Below are positions 38,161-49,165 of a stretch of 64,000 nucleotides of DNA, one piece after another. Numbering within the stretch: position 1 is the stretch's first letter; the number at the start of each line of letters is the position of its first letter. Made by a program: the position numbers and the translations under genes. The notes beneath the pieces were generated by a model that was not told where the DNA came from, searched no databases, and saw only the letters and a program-made list of their open reading frames with translations. This DNA comes from Adiantum capillus-veneris (taxonomy: Eukaryota > Streptophyta > Polypodiopsida > Polypodiales > Pteridaceae): the NCBI GenBank assembly GCA_014529385.2, contig CM043962.1, positions 85,744,180 to 85,808,179 of the forward strand, in the 5' to 3' direction.

Positions 38161-40452
38161 TTTGACCCGCGATTTGCACCCAACTTATTGATTACATTGA
38201 TGCGCAAGAGTAGGTACAACTTTGATTGGAAGTTATGAATCACTCACTCCCTTGCAATGTTACAACTAGCTCAAAGAAGCTTTCCTATACACCACATGTA
38301 ATGGTGCATAGAGAGCTCACTCTCACTCCCTAAAACTAAGATGGTGAATGGCACGCTCAAAGTAGTGAGCAATAGTATAGGGAGCCTACTATTTACAAAG
38401 GGAGAAGGGCTCTATTTATAGGTGAGGAAAACCCTAATTAGGATTATACCTAATCAACATTTTCATAGAAAACCATGTTTATGAAATTTTTTATATGTTC
38501 TTATGAGAGTGGGGCTCTCTTGTCTCTTGAGTCACATGGATGTGGGCTCAAGAGGAGAGAATTATAGAGGTGAAATAGATAAGATTCTAGAGAGGTGAGT
38601 GATTTTTTGTGTGAGGTTGCCTACTCCACGGTAGAGTAGAGTGGGTGCAATTTACAAAAAAAAGGGTTAGCAGTTAGTGTTAGTAGTTTGAAGTTAGTAG
38701 GATGGGATAAAATTACATGGCATATGCACTCAAGGTGCATTATATGATTTATACAATGATAAAAAGTAAGATAAGGATGAGAATATACAAAATTTGGTGG
38801 AAACCACAAGATGTAAATGAAATTTTCCACCCTCTCCTCCAGTGAATGAAGCGGTTGTAGAACTTTGTCGGTGCAGTTCTTGCGACCATGGGGAAGCAGT
38901 TAGTGTTAGTAGTTTGAAGTTAGTAGGATGGGATAAAATTACATGGCATATGCACTCAAGGTGCATTATATGATTTATACAATGATAAAAAGTAAGATAA
39001 GGATGAGAATATACACAATTTGGTGGAAACCACAAGATGTAAATGAAATTTTTCACCCTCTCCTCCAGTGAATGAAGCGGTTGTAGAACTTTGTCGGTGC
39101 AGTTCTTGTGACCATGGGGAAGTTGAATTCTCCATGATCAAACTCCTCCTTTTTCAGGGCTTGAGCTTGGTTATTTGCTGATTTTTTTCTCTTTTTATGA
39201 AAGGATGAAGAGGTTATGGTAATATGAATTTGATTCTAGAGAGAGAAATTGAGCTATATGTGTGTAGAGATGATAATCTTTTGAGCTATGGAGTAAGGAG
39301 AGATGGAAATGGTAAAGAAGATGAATTAAGCCATGAAAGTTGCAGGTTTGAGTGAGGGATGGAGAGGAATGAGTGTATGTGTGTGGAAGTGGGAAAGGAG
39401 GTGAGAGAAGACTATGGGTTACTTTGTGAGAAAAGTGGGCATATTGGGGTCCACTCAAAAAATTCTATCTCACTGTTGGTAGCTCCAAAAATCATGAAAA
39501 ACTTTGAGGTGATTACTCAGTTTGTGGGCTACATTTTCTCTTTTGACCACCGCTCCAAATTCGAAGTGGAGATGGGTGCCAAAAATCTCACCAAAAAGCC
39601 TGTTTTTATGCCTGTAAAAGTCTTTTAGTGGCCCCCTCCTTTGTTGAATTTGTACAATGCATCCAAGAGTGAGCCCCTCTTTTGTCATATCATAATACAA
39701 AGCATCCAAGTTGACCTTTACACATGCATGGAGGAGGATTATTGGTGAATAAAGCAATATATTCATGGTGGGACTAGTGTATGGACTATTCATGGATTTT
39801 AGCTCATTGAGCACATGGTGTTAGAATAATGAGTAAAAATAATAAAACAAATATGGAGGAATTATGGATATGGAAAGATATTGGAATCATATGATATGGT
39901 CCCTCTTTGTATTATTTTGGGTGAAAGAGGAAAAGGTATGCAAGTAAATGAAAATAATATAATAAACATGACTAAGAAAGTAGAAATCAATTTTTTTGTT
40001 TTCACGAGGGTGAGGGTGAAAATGTGGGGGTGATTTGTATAAAAGAAAAATATGAGGTTAGAGTATGTACACATTGGCAAAAAATACACTTATGGTGCAA
40101 GAGGATGAAAGAAGGCATACATAAGTTTAATAAAACACACACCTAGGTATAAATATTTAAATAAAATATCAAAATAATTATAAAAATCCCTATATTTAGG
40201 CCATATATATAATGAAATATTTACACACAAAGAGGCTATAATATACCTTTTTTAATTATTTTTTTATTTTTTTAGCTCAACTAGCCCAGTGACTAGCTAA
40301 TTGAGGGTTTTTAAGAAAATATGAAAAAAGTCCCCTAACTCACACGCGCCTATGTACAATGAAGAGGTAAGAATAGCCACAGTGTTTAGGTGATTTTGGT
40401 AGGGTGAGGTAGCTCACTATGACAATTTTGAATAGTCGAAAAACGACTATCA
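38160..40452 (-). repeat. 3' LTR of element F (left end approximate)
   Basis: The right end, CGACTATCA at 40452, is firm: a polypurine tract follows, and the same ~490 bp recur at 59167-59658. A TATA box on the minus strand (CCTATAAATAGAG, about 38410-38422) marks the promoter. A 226-bp tandem duplication lies in the U3 part. The left end is not resolved. Confidence 0.65.
38671..39122. repeat. 226-bp tandem duplication in LTR F
   Basis: Copy one 38671-38896, copy two 38897-39122, with only a few differences by eye. Confidence 0.9.
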
Positions 40453-40468
40453 TTAGCCCTCCCCCAGG
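40453..40468 (-). promoter_or_regulatory. Polypurine tract of element F
   Basis: The minus strand reads CCTGGGGGAGGGCTAA directly before the LTR start TGATAGTCG. Confidence 0.7.
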
Positions 40469-40480
40469 ATGATGGTATAT

Positions 40481-41872
40481 TCATGTACCATCATAAAGCA
40501 TCTTTTCCAAAGAGAGTACTTCAGAGTCCTTGACAAGATCTTCATTGTTTGGCCCCTCGGCATTTTGACTGGAGTTACATTGGTGCTTCATGTAACAATA
40601 CTTACATGAGACGGCTGCCCTTTGACAGATCTTTGGTAGATCCTTTGGTAGAAGGCGACTCAAATAGGGCTTCAAGCGATAACCATTTACCTTCCTAGAG
40701 TGCTCTTTCCCATTCAAGTCCATAAGTTGATAGTAACTTGAATTGAAAGCCTTCTTAACTATGTATGGCCCCAGCCATCTAGTTTCAAATTTTCCATCAA
40801 AACGATTATCGAGTCGATTGTCATACCTTAGCACAAGATCTCCTTCATTGATGCCTTTGTCCTTTAGTTTCTTGTCAAGCTTCTCCCTCGCCTGCGTAGC
40901 TTTCCTCTTGTAGCACTCGTATGCTGCTTCTCTTTTCCACTCAAGCTCGGCTAAGGTAAGAAGTCGATCCATCCATGCTTCTTGATCATCTTGTGCTGCT
41001 TTGCCATGAAGTCGCATTGTTGGAATGCTGAGCTCAATTGGTTGTAAAGCCTCTTGACCATAGACCAGGTGAAATGGTGTAAACTCCGTGGCTTCCCTAT
41101 ATGTGGTTCGATACGCCCACAAGGCACCATCCAAGAAGTCATCCCACAACTTTGTCTTGTTTCTCACCATCTTTCTAATGATGTCTGCAATAACACCATT
41201 AGCCTTCTCCACCAAACCATTTGACTGTGGGTAGTATGGTGTGCTATGACGATGTAGAATGTGAAGCTCTTCACAAACTTCTATGAGTAAACCCTTCTTG
41301 AACCCCGGACCATTATCCGAAACAATCTCTAGAGGTGTGCCAAATCTACAATAAATATTAGTGTAGACAAACCTACTCACTGTTTTCCCATTTACCCTTG
41401 CCACACTTTGAGCCTCTACCCACCTAGTCATGTAGTCCACAGCCACTAGAATGTAGAGTTTACCATTCTTTGTTCTAGGCAGAGGACCCATAGCATCAAT
41501 GTCCCATTTTTCAAAGGGTCCATTTGCAAGAATTATTTGCCTCGGGCCATGCACCAACCTTCTATTTCCATTTATCTGACAATCGTGACAGCTTTTACAC
41601 CAATGTTGAACATCCACATGCAAGCTTGGACAAACATACCCCGCAAGCAAAATCTTCTTCACAGTTAATTCTTGGGCAAAATGACCACCACATGCCTCTT
41701 CATGCAAACCTTTTAGAATGGCTGGAATTTCCTCGATAGTTGGTACTCTTCTGCACACTTGATCCTTCCCTCTTTGATAGAGGGAGCCTTCTAGGAAGAG
41801 ATAGAAACTTGCCTTCTTCATGAGTCTCCTCTTCTGAGATTTATTGAAGTCTTGTGGAAACTCGCCCTCCAA
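40481..41872 (-). pseudogene. pol: Element F integrase
   Basis: 463 codons are open. The zinc-binding part (HEEACGGHFAQE...CKSCHDC, HHCC pattern) is followed by the catalytic core with WDIDAMGPLPRT, VSDNGPGF and the glutamate in GLVEKANGVIADI, the DD35E triad. The C-terminal part has GDLVLRYDNR and LGPYIVKKAF. No chromodomain is seen. Integrase itself looks intact; it is called a pseudogene because it is out of frame with the upstream pol. Confidence 0.88.
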
Positions 41873-43074
41873 AATGTAGCCAATGACTCCAATCCCTGGT
41901 ATCTCGGTTGCTTGACAGCTGTTGCCACCATGATGACCTGCACTTCTTTCTCAACACATGTAACTGCTTGTTGTGCAAGTAAATCGGCATCTTCATTTTG
42001 TTTCCTAGGAATATGATATAGTTGCACTTCTTCAAACTGATTAAACATCCTACGAATGGCATGAACTTTTGTCCTTAAGCTTTCATTCTTGCATGCCCAA
42101 ATGCCTAAAATCTGTTTAACAATGAGAATTGCATCTCCTTTTACCATGAGACGTCGTATACCTTGGCCAATGCACATCTTCAAAACATGAAGTAGTTTGT
42201 CGTATTCTGCTTCATTGTTGCTAGTTGAACCTGGTAGATTGACCTTCTCTTTCATGACCACCTCTCCTCTTGGGTTGAGCAACACTAGCCCTCCCCCTGC
42301 TTTCCCTGTGGCTCGTCAAAAAGCTCCATCAAAGAACAAGGTAAAAGCATTAGGAATACTTTCTGGTGGTGGCAATGGTAGGGTCTTTACTTGAGGCACC
42401 TTAATTTCCTTCTCATGTACCCTATAAGTGAGAATCCTTGCCAATTGTGCACGCACACTATCTTCTACCTTGAAAGAGTATTGGAACTCTTGCAAATCCA
42501 TAATCCACTTTGAGAACCTAGTACTAAGATTCATTTGAGATGACACCCAAGGCAACAAATTTTCTGCAGTGAGAATAACAAAAGGTTTTGGTAGTAGGTA
42601 GGATCTAAACTTTCTCACCGCAAACATGAGAGAAAGCATCATGAGTTCTGCTTCTGTGTAGCCTCTCTCCAAAGCATTCATGACCCTACTAGCAAAGTAG
42701 ATGGGTTGCATCCTGGTACTGTGGGGATCTTGTTGTAGCAACACAGCACCAATTGTTTCCCTTCCAACACTAGAGCTAACAAAGAATGTGTACTCCCAAC
42801 AAGGAGGCATGAGTGTTGGTAGCTCTAACAAAATGACTTTAATGTTACAAAAGTACTCTTCAAGCTCATCAGACCATGCAAATTCTACTTGTTGTGTCAA
42901 ATTTTGCAAAGGATGAAGCAACTCCGAAGCTAAGTGAATAAAGCGTGACATATACTTCACCTTTTGAATGAATGAGATGACCTCTTTTGAGATTCTTGGG
43001 TGATGGGGGCTCAATAAGAGCCTTTGCCTTTGAAGGATCCACCTCAATGCCTTTATAGGAAACCTTGTGACCAA
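41818..43074 (-). pseudogene. pol: Element F RNase H and second (archaeal-type) RNase H
   Basis: The first RNase H part (about 42900-42500) reads FFVSSSVGRETIGAVLLQQ; the usual TDAS aspartate is missing, as known for Tat-type elements that have gained a second RNase H. The second RNase H begins LFFDGAF and has SNNEAEY and the KGDAILIVKQ aspartate, the D-E-D pattern of the archaeal-type enzyme. One TGA stop near 42316 lies between LFFDGAF and the rest, in the same frame. A frameshift near 41870 separates it from integrase. Confidence 0.85.
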
Positions 43075-44863
43075 GCAATATCACTTCATCCTCACCTATG
43101 TGACACTTGTCGGGGTTGAGTTGACCTCCCATGTTCTTTAAACCTTCTTCTACCCTTTGTAGATGCAATGATTTTGAGCTATATATGCAAAAATCATCAA
43201 TAAAAACGCTAATGGACTTTCCAAAGAATGCTTGAAACACCATGTTCATGAAGCGTTGGAAAGTTGCACGAGAATTTGTCAGGCCAAATGGCATGACTCT
43301 AAAAGCATAACAACCCCAAGGAGTGATGAAGGTTGTTTTCAATTGGTCCTCCAATGCAATCCCTATTTGAAAGTAACCTGAGTAGCCATCACACACAGTG
43401 TACTTCTCATGACCAGCTACCTCATTCAGTATCTCATCCTGAAATGGGAAGGGAAAGTGATCTCTTTTTGTTGCCTCATTGAGTGGACGGTAATCCACAC
43501 ACACCCTCCACTTGCCGTTTTTCTTAGGAGTGACAACAACGGGAGAGACCCACTTTGAATTCTCCACTGGATAAATGAAACCTGCTGCTAGAAGCTTTCT
43601 TACCTCCTTGAGTAAAGCCTGCTCCTTGATGACTCCTAGCCTTTGTAGCTTCTGAGCCTTAGGTGTGGCCTCTAGCTTCAACTCAATTTTGTGTTGAACA
43701 GCATCTACTCCATGCACATCAGTGTAGTCTTTAGCAAAAAGCCTAGGAAATTTTCTTGACACACCTTTGAGCTCCTCTCTTTCATCCTTTGTAAGTGTTG
43801 TAGATAACATACCTTCTAGCATTCTTTCATCTTCCACTTTTTGGTTCTCTTGGGAACCTACCTCTTCCAAACCTGGGCAAGAGGTCTCTTGTTTGTTTGG
43901 CTTAAACCTTACCCCCATGACTTCGATGGAAGACTCCTCTTCAGTAATGCTGCCACTACTTTCTCCTTCTGAAGTGCTATCGGTCCAGCCTTGCTCCGTC
44001 TCACTTTGAGATGATTCTTCATGGAGCTCCTCTTGGCGTTGCTCCTTCATGTCAAAGACAACCTTCTTATGATTGTCATTCCTGCAAATTAGCTTTCCAC
44101 TCTCCCAATCATGCAAAGCTCGCATTTTCATTAGCCATGGTCTCCCTAGGATAAATGGGTAACCATTTCCTTTGGTAGACATGACATAGAAATCCACTGC
44201 CTTCTTAATGCCAAAGGCCTCCACAAAAACATTTTTACAAATGCCTACACACCTAGCCTTGCTATTGTTTGCCATCTTGACTTTAATTTCAGGTGTCTCA
44301 TGGATGTGCATGCCTAGTTTTTGCATGAGTCCCTCTGTCATGATGCAAATTTGTGTACCCCCATCCACTAGACCTTTCCTAACCAATCTTCCTTTTATGT
44401 AACAATCTAGCACGGGTGTAATATCCTCATTCATTTCAACTTGTGCAATTTTTACAACAGGCACACTCTCTTTTACCTTTCTCCTCGTGCTAACTGCCTT
44501 TGTTAAATCCCTCCTAACTTGTGGACATAATGCAAGAAACTGAGGCCATGAGATATCAGGACCCTTACCTTTCATGTCTTCCAACAAATTGTATGGAGCC
44601 ATTCCATGTCCAAGAGGAAAGTCTTGGAGGTTGATACGACGTCGAGTCCTCTTAGATTCCTTGGTCTCCTTTGCCTTCTTTTCTAGTCCATGGTCACTTT
44701 GTGATGTAACTCCTTCTTTCTCCTTACCTTTCCCTCGGCCACGCTTAATGCCATTTGCTTCCATGTCAACCTCTCTTGAATTTGTCACCTCTACCACATG
44801 CACATTTGGGTCTGGCAACGGTGGAACTCCTTCCACTCCTTGTGGAGGAGTTCTACCAAACAT
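42869..44863 (-). pseudogene. pol: Element F protease and reverse transcriptase
   Basis: 664 codons are open from the ATG at 44863. A charged N-terminal region (RGRGKGKEKEG) precedes an aspartic protease (GLVDGGTQICIM; D-G-G is common in Tat-type elements, then FILGRPWLMKM). RT follows with WVSPVVVTPKKNGKWRVCVD, GYFQIGIALEDQLKTTF and the catalytic FIDDFCIYSS. A frameshift near 43005-43070 moves the reading to the next segment. The start is taken because MFGRTPPQG begins a PPQG motif also seen in the gag-like piece near 57.8 kb. Confidence 0.88.
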
Positions 44864-45275
44864 CGAGCGAACTTATCCGAGCAAGCTCAAAACGGATAAA
44901 AGTTATCAAGTGAGTTTCTCACGTATATATACATGTCACCATTGCTAGCAAAAATATGTTGTTTTGGAAACTTAAATATAGATTGATTGAACAACTTAGT
45001 AAGATGCGACTCCTTTCCATTTTGGATCATTGTTTGGAAAAATTTAGCAGATGTTTAGAAGGCCATAATTTGTTTGCGGAAAATTTCAATCTCATTTGAG
45101 CTTGTGTCTGCTCAGGACAAGGTGGTAAATAAATCTTGCTAGCTGGCATGGATGAGGGAAAGGGTTGCATCGTATTGACATCGCATTTTTTTGCAGATGA
45201 TAGAGACTTGCCAAACCAAGAGCTACCATGTATGTCCACTAGGAGGAGAGCTAACAAGTGAGAAAAGATGCTTAG

Positions 45276-45279
<4 letters not shown>
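44864..45279. other. Upstream edge of F pol and unassigned sequence
   Basis: Stops in all minus frames just upstream of 44863 end the recognisable F sequence. The rest, up to the (CT)n tract, has short frames without a recognised product. Confidence 0.45.

Positions 45280-45351
<72 letters not shown>
45280..45351. repeat. (CT)n microsatellite
   Basis: Pure CT for about 72 bp. Confidence 0.97.
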
Positions 45352-45355
<4 letters not shown>

Positions 45356-45615
45356 AAGAAAAAAAGAGAAACAATATCACTATCACCGACTTTTCTCATC
45401 ATATACAAAAGATCTTTACAGCAAAATGTTGAGGTTGGAGAATCCCCAAGAAAAAGTCTTTTCACTTTCAGGGACCAAAGCTGACTAGATTTACTTCAAT
45501 CTTTGACTTATTTTTCTTCTCTTTCACTTCACCTTGCACATTCTCCTACTTAAGTTTTAGTCCTCATGAAAACCAAGCCAACGTGTGAGCACAATTAAAC
45601 TACCTTGTAGGATAT

Positions 45616-45783
<168 letters not shown>

Positions 45784-46013
45784 CTCTCTGAAAAGTTCTG
45801 CGTCTCTTTCAAAAAAAAAATCAATAAAAAGATCCTTCTATTAGTTACTGAATCTGCCCATAGGGCTACAACCACCTCTTCAAGAGAGGGCTACAACAAC
45901 CATGATGAGAGACTCTCCCAATGAAAAAACCAGCATATGTACAATGGGGCTAAATCAAGAAATGGGGGAGGGAAAAGCCACACAGGTGGTCGGTAATGCC
46001 ATCAGAGTATACC

Positions 46014-46319
46014 CTAGACCATGGTGTAAAAAGGCCCAGGACGCCAGAGTCGAAGGAAAGCCTCTCTGCGCTCCCACATGCGGTCGGAGCTGCCATGTAG
46101 TCCCTCAAGCTGTCCTCTGAGAGTATGGATCAGTTCTAGCCAAAAATCGCGAACAGTCTCTGTTGCTGGCACAGGGCGAGCCTCAAAGATGCGGAAGCAA
46201 CGGGCCCGCCTAATGAACCAGAGTGTCAGGCCACTGATGAGCTCCCAACACTCCTCTCTCTCACTGCACCAATCCTGTGGAGAAGCTCTGTATAGCAGGC
46301 TGGAGTGCGTCCCTTTCAA
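46014..46319 (-). pseudogene. Possible LINE C-terminal fragment
   Basis: About 100 codons with a CSEREECWELISGLTLWFIR segment and FWLELIHTLRGQLEGL, reminiscent of the region around the zinc-binding domain at the end of plant LINE ORF2 proteins. No RT motif is adjacent. The resemblance is weak and by eye only. Confidence 0.25.
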
Positions 46320-46534
46320 TTTTTAGATTTCAAGTCTGCTAAAATATAATGCTAAGAGCCGATTGAAAACTCAAAACAACCAATTGAAGGGAGGGAAAGA
46401 AGGAAAAAATTCGGTTTGAAAATTCAAGAAAATAGAGTTCAATTGTAAAAAATGCCTTTATTCTGAGAAATCTCCTCTCTGGATGTTTGTGTAATTAATT
46501 TTTCCCGAACACTATTTGAAGCATGTGAACCGAT

Positions 46535-46670
<136 letters not shown>

Positions 46671-46819
46671 ACACACTGAGCATACACTCATTAGAAGTAT
46701 AACAAGATGACATTTGTCAAAAAATGATTCGCAGGAAAAACCCAGCAGCAGTACCAGAAAGTAAAACTTACTTTAGCAGCACTACATTCCAGGGAGACAC
46801 CTACCTAAGATTAGTTAAG

Positions 46820-47036
46820 CTAATTCTCTGGAATCTCAACATCCCCAATCGTCAATCTCTATTTGTAAATTCTTGGGATCCTTGCCATTCATAGAGCAAT
46901 GTTGCCACACAAACGCAGTACCAACAATTTCATGTACTATGCCAGCAAGCTCCTTTGCCATTGAACTGGGATGCATCACACCGGCAATCTCAATCACATC
47001 ATCGAAAGAAATGTTGCCATTGTGCTTGATGTTCTT
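46820..47036 (-). pseudogene. RPL12: Processed pseudogene of ribosomal protein uL11 (RPL12), 5'-truncated
   Basis: The frame from 47036 reads KNIKHNGNISFDDVIEIAG, then MAKELAG...EIVGTAF and NGKDPKNLQIEIDD. This is the C-terminal ~70 residues of cytosolic 60S protein RPL12, which binds the GTPase-associated centre of 28S rRNA. A one-base insertion after EIDD breaks the last codons; past it the family ending (GDVEIPEN and stop at 46820-46822) is readable. The 5' part is missing, typical of incomplete reverse transcription. No intron is seen in the retained part. About 150 bp of 3' UTR-like sequence leads to CAAA and (GA)n on the sense strand. Confidence 0.88.
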
Positions 47037-47227
47037 AAATGTATCATGAGAAGGAAAAGGAGTCTGCAGGTCAGAAACTAGCTAAGAGCTCATGGGACAT
47101 ACTACCATGGAGCAAAACCCTGTTGCGAATGCTAGGACTGAGGGGCAAGCAGAAGAAGAAGAAAACTCAATCGAGTGCTGCAGCGGCTTGCATGGTCAGA
47201 TTAATAGGAGGAATTTTCACAATGCAA

Positions 47228-47641
47228 TTATGAGAGTAGCCAGCAAGTAGGCCTCTCTAATCTTAGAACAAAGAAAAATGTTGCAAAGTCATCGACATTT
47301 GTAAGATGAAAAGTAAACAATTTGTAAAGCTGTGAAGAATTTGAAGATAGTGAAGCATATGGAAGGTCGAACGTGTTCCAAGTTAACCTTACCGGATATT
47401 TTTGGAGGCGTTGAGACCTCTCAAAGACTCTGCAAAATGTGAAGTAGCAAAATTGGCCAACTATGAAGGTCGAGATATCGATGCCACGATAGAGTGAGCA
47501 AAGTGAGAGTGTAGGTGAGGCCAAAGCACAGGGCAGGTCTCTAGCCAGCAAATGCCATTGGATGAGTGACTCATCTGTTGGGTAATAGTTGCTCCATTGA
47601 TGGAACCTGAGAACACATTGATGCAATGTTGGAGAAGGCAA
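47228..47641 (-). other. Open frame of 137 codons, not recognised
   Basis: Its product resembles no family I know. It lacks clear motifs and lies in unassigned sequence. It may be chance. Confidence 0.15.
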
Positions 47642-48024
47642 GGTTGATTTTACATACAGAGGACGACAAGAGCGAGATTACATCTATGAGGGAGATGAAA
47701 AAATTCTACTAAAAAGATTGTAAGATACAACATGTAAAAGTTATAGCTACACGGTCCAAGCATAGCTATAGCAGTCCTGCTCATTCAATCGATTCTAGTG
47801 CCTGCGAGGTATGGTGTGAGCCAGAGAAGGTGGGGACGTGTCCTCTTTGGTCCATTTTCTCAATTATTTTAAAAGAACTTATATAAGCTAGCATAAGCAT
47901 TTAGATGAAAAAGGGAGCATTTAGACAAAAATGGGCCTTTGGAAGGTGAAGAGCCTGAAATAGAACCACAAAAGGTAGGCTATGGGGCCCATCTTCTCAC
48001 TGTCGTGGGTTGAAGCAGGTGTAG

Positions 48025-48120
48025 GGAATGTCTCCTACTGACCATTCTCGTTAATCATGGGCGATCGACGAAGGTCGAGAGCCCTGATTATGTTGGGAAT
48101 GGTCAGTAGGCGACCATTCC
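48025..48120. repeat. Imperfect ~40-bp inverted repeat (hairpin)
   Basis: Left arm from GGAATGTCTCCTACTGACC (48025) and right arm ending GGTCAGTAGGCGACCATTCC (48120). The arms pair with a few mismatches around a ~20-base centre. It could be a small foldback element or a miRNA-like precursor. Confidence 0.7.
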
Positions 48121-48832
48121 CGGCCTTCAAGCGTCGGGGGGAGGGGGGCCAACACTAACGTACTGGGTTGATTAGTTAGCAGTGTACAACCCTGACATCT
48201 GGTGCAAATTTTCCTCAAGAACCCACTGAGTCTTGATTGTGCACCACCTGTCCAATTCTGCAGTCCTGAGTGCTCTTGAATTGCGGATCAGTCATGAAAT
48301 GACTGGCAATCATAATGGGCAATGATTGGAGGAGACAATCCCTTGGAACGGGTGACAATGAGTAAATTGAGGGGATTACGAGCGCTGATGTGTCGGCAGT
48401 TGAGCACATTCCCACTGTTGAACTGGACTAGCCTGATTAGTGAAATGGCAAGAGCTTTCCATGTGCTAACTTGTCAGACATCTGTGACGAACGGTTGGTT
48501 AGATTCCACAATTTGCAGACGCCCTGATTGGATGGCTAGGATCTTCAGTCCCCCCAACCTTGAAGGAAGGAGGAGGACGCGAGTGTCACTGCATCCGCAT
48601 AGCATCGAGGAGTATGTGTGCACATTCTCGAGAATATGACCGCGACTATTTTTGGGTTGGAATTTCTCCCTTTCCCCTTGCTTTTAACCGAATATTTTGG
48701 AAATTGAAAACGGCACGATATTAAGCTGAATGCTCACCTGTCTTTTTGACAATTTTTCTCTATTTTTGGGGCGGAATTTCTCCTTTTCCCCTTGCTTTTA
48801 ACCGGCATTTTGGATTATAAGGTGACTACTCA

Positions 48833-48835
<3 letters not shown>

Positions 48836-48900
<65 letters not shown>
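48836..48900. repeat. (TC)n microsatellite
   Basis: About 65 bp of TC leading into the first 54-bp palindrome. Confidence 0.97.
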
Positions 48901-48903
<3 letters not shown>

Positions 48904-48955
48904 ACTCAACTCTTTCAAGGAGCGCGCTCCTTGAAAGAGTTGAGTTTTGAGAAAG

Positions 48956-48998
<43 letters not shown>

Positions 48999-49043
48999 AC
49001 TCAACTCTTTCAAGGAGCGCGCTCCTTGAAAGAGTTGAGTTTT

Positions 49044-49046
<3 letters not shown>
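48898..49046. repeat. Two copies of a perfect 54-bp palindrome around (CT)n
   Basis: Copies at 48898-48951 and 48993-49046, centred on AAGGAGCG/CGCTCCTT, identical and each perfectly self-complementary. They are separated by (CT)n (48958-48995). After the second copy the microsatellite reads GA instead of CT, so arms plus flanking tracts form a larger foldback of about 130 bp next to the 3' end of the LINE. Confidence 0.95.
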
Positions 49047-49093
<47 letters not shown>

Positions 49094-49112
49094 TAGATAG
49101 ATAGATAGATAG
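49047..49112. repeat. (GA)n then (TAGA)n at the LINE 3' end
   Basis: (GA)n from about 49047 to 49088, then six TAGA units to about 49112. On the LINE sense strand the element therefore ends in (TATC)n followed by (TC)n and has no poly(A). Confidence 0.9.
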
Positions 49113-49165
49113 TTCTATTATCGTCCTGGGAGGTCAAATATGACCTATGGGACCAAATGAACATG

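Larger units (their letters stand above)
47037..48835. other. Unassigned stretch with one hairpin and a short duplication
   Basis: No gene is recognised. It contains an imperfect ~40-bp inverted repeat (48025-48120) and a diverged direct duplication: AATTTCTCC...CCCCTTGCTTTTAACCG occurs near 48660-48690 and again near 48773-48802. Confidence 0.5.

Noticed and set aside
40481-44863. Integrated pararetrovirus (caulimovirid)
   Set aside because: Integrase, LTRs with polypurine tract and the Tat-type dual RNase H show an LTR retrotransposon; no movement protein or coat protein is present.
48215-48415. 66-codon minus-strand frame
   Set aside because: No family resemblance and no conserved context; may be chance or a worn retrocopy.
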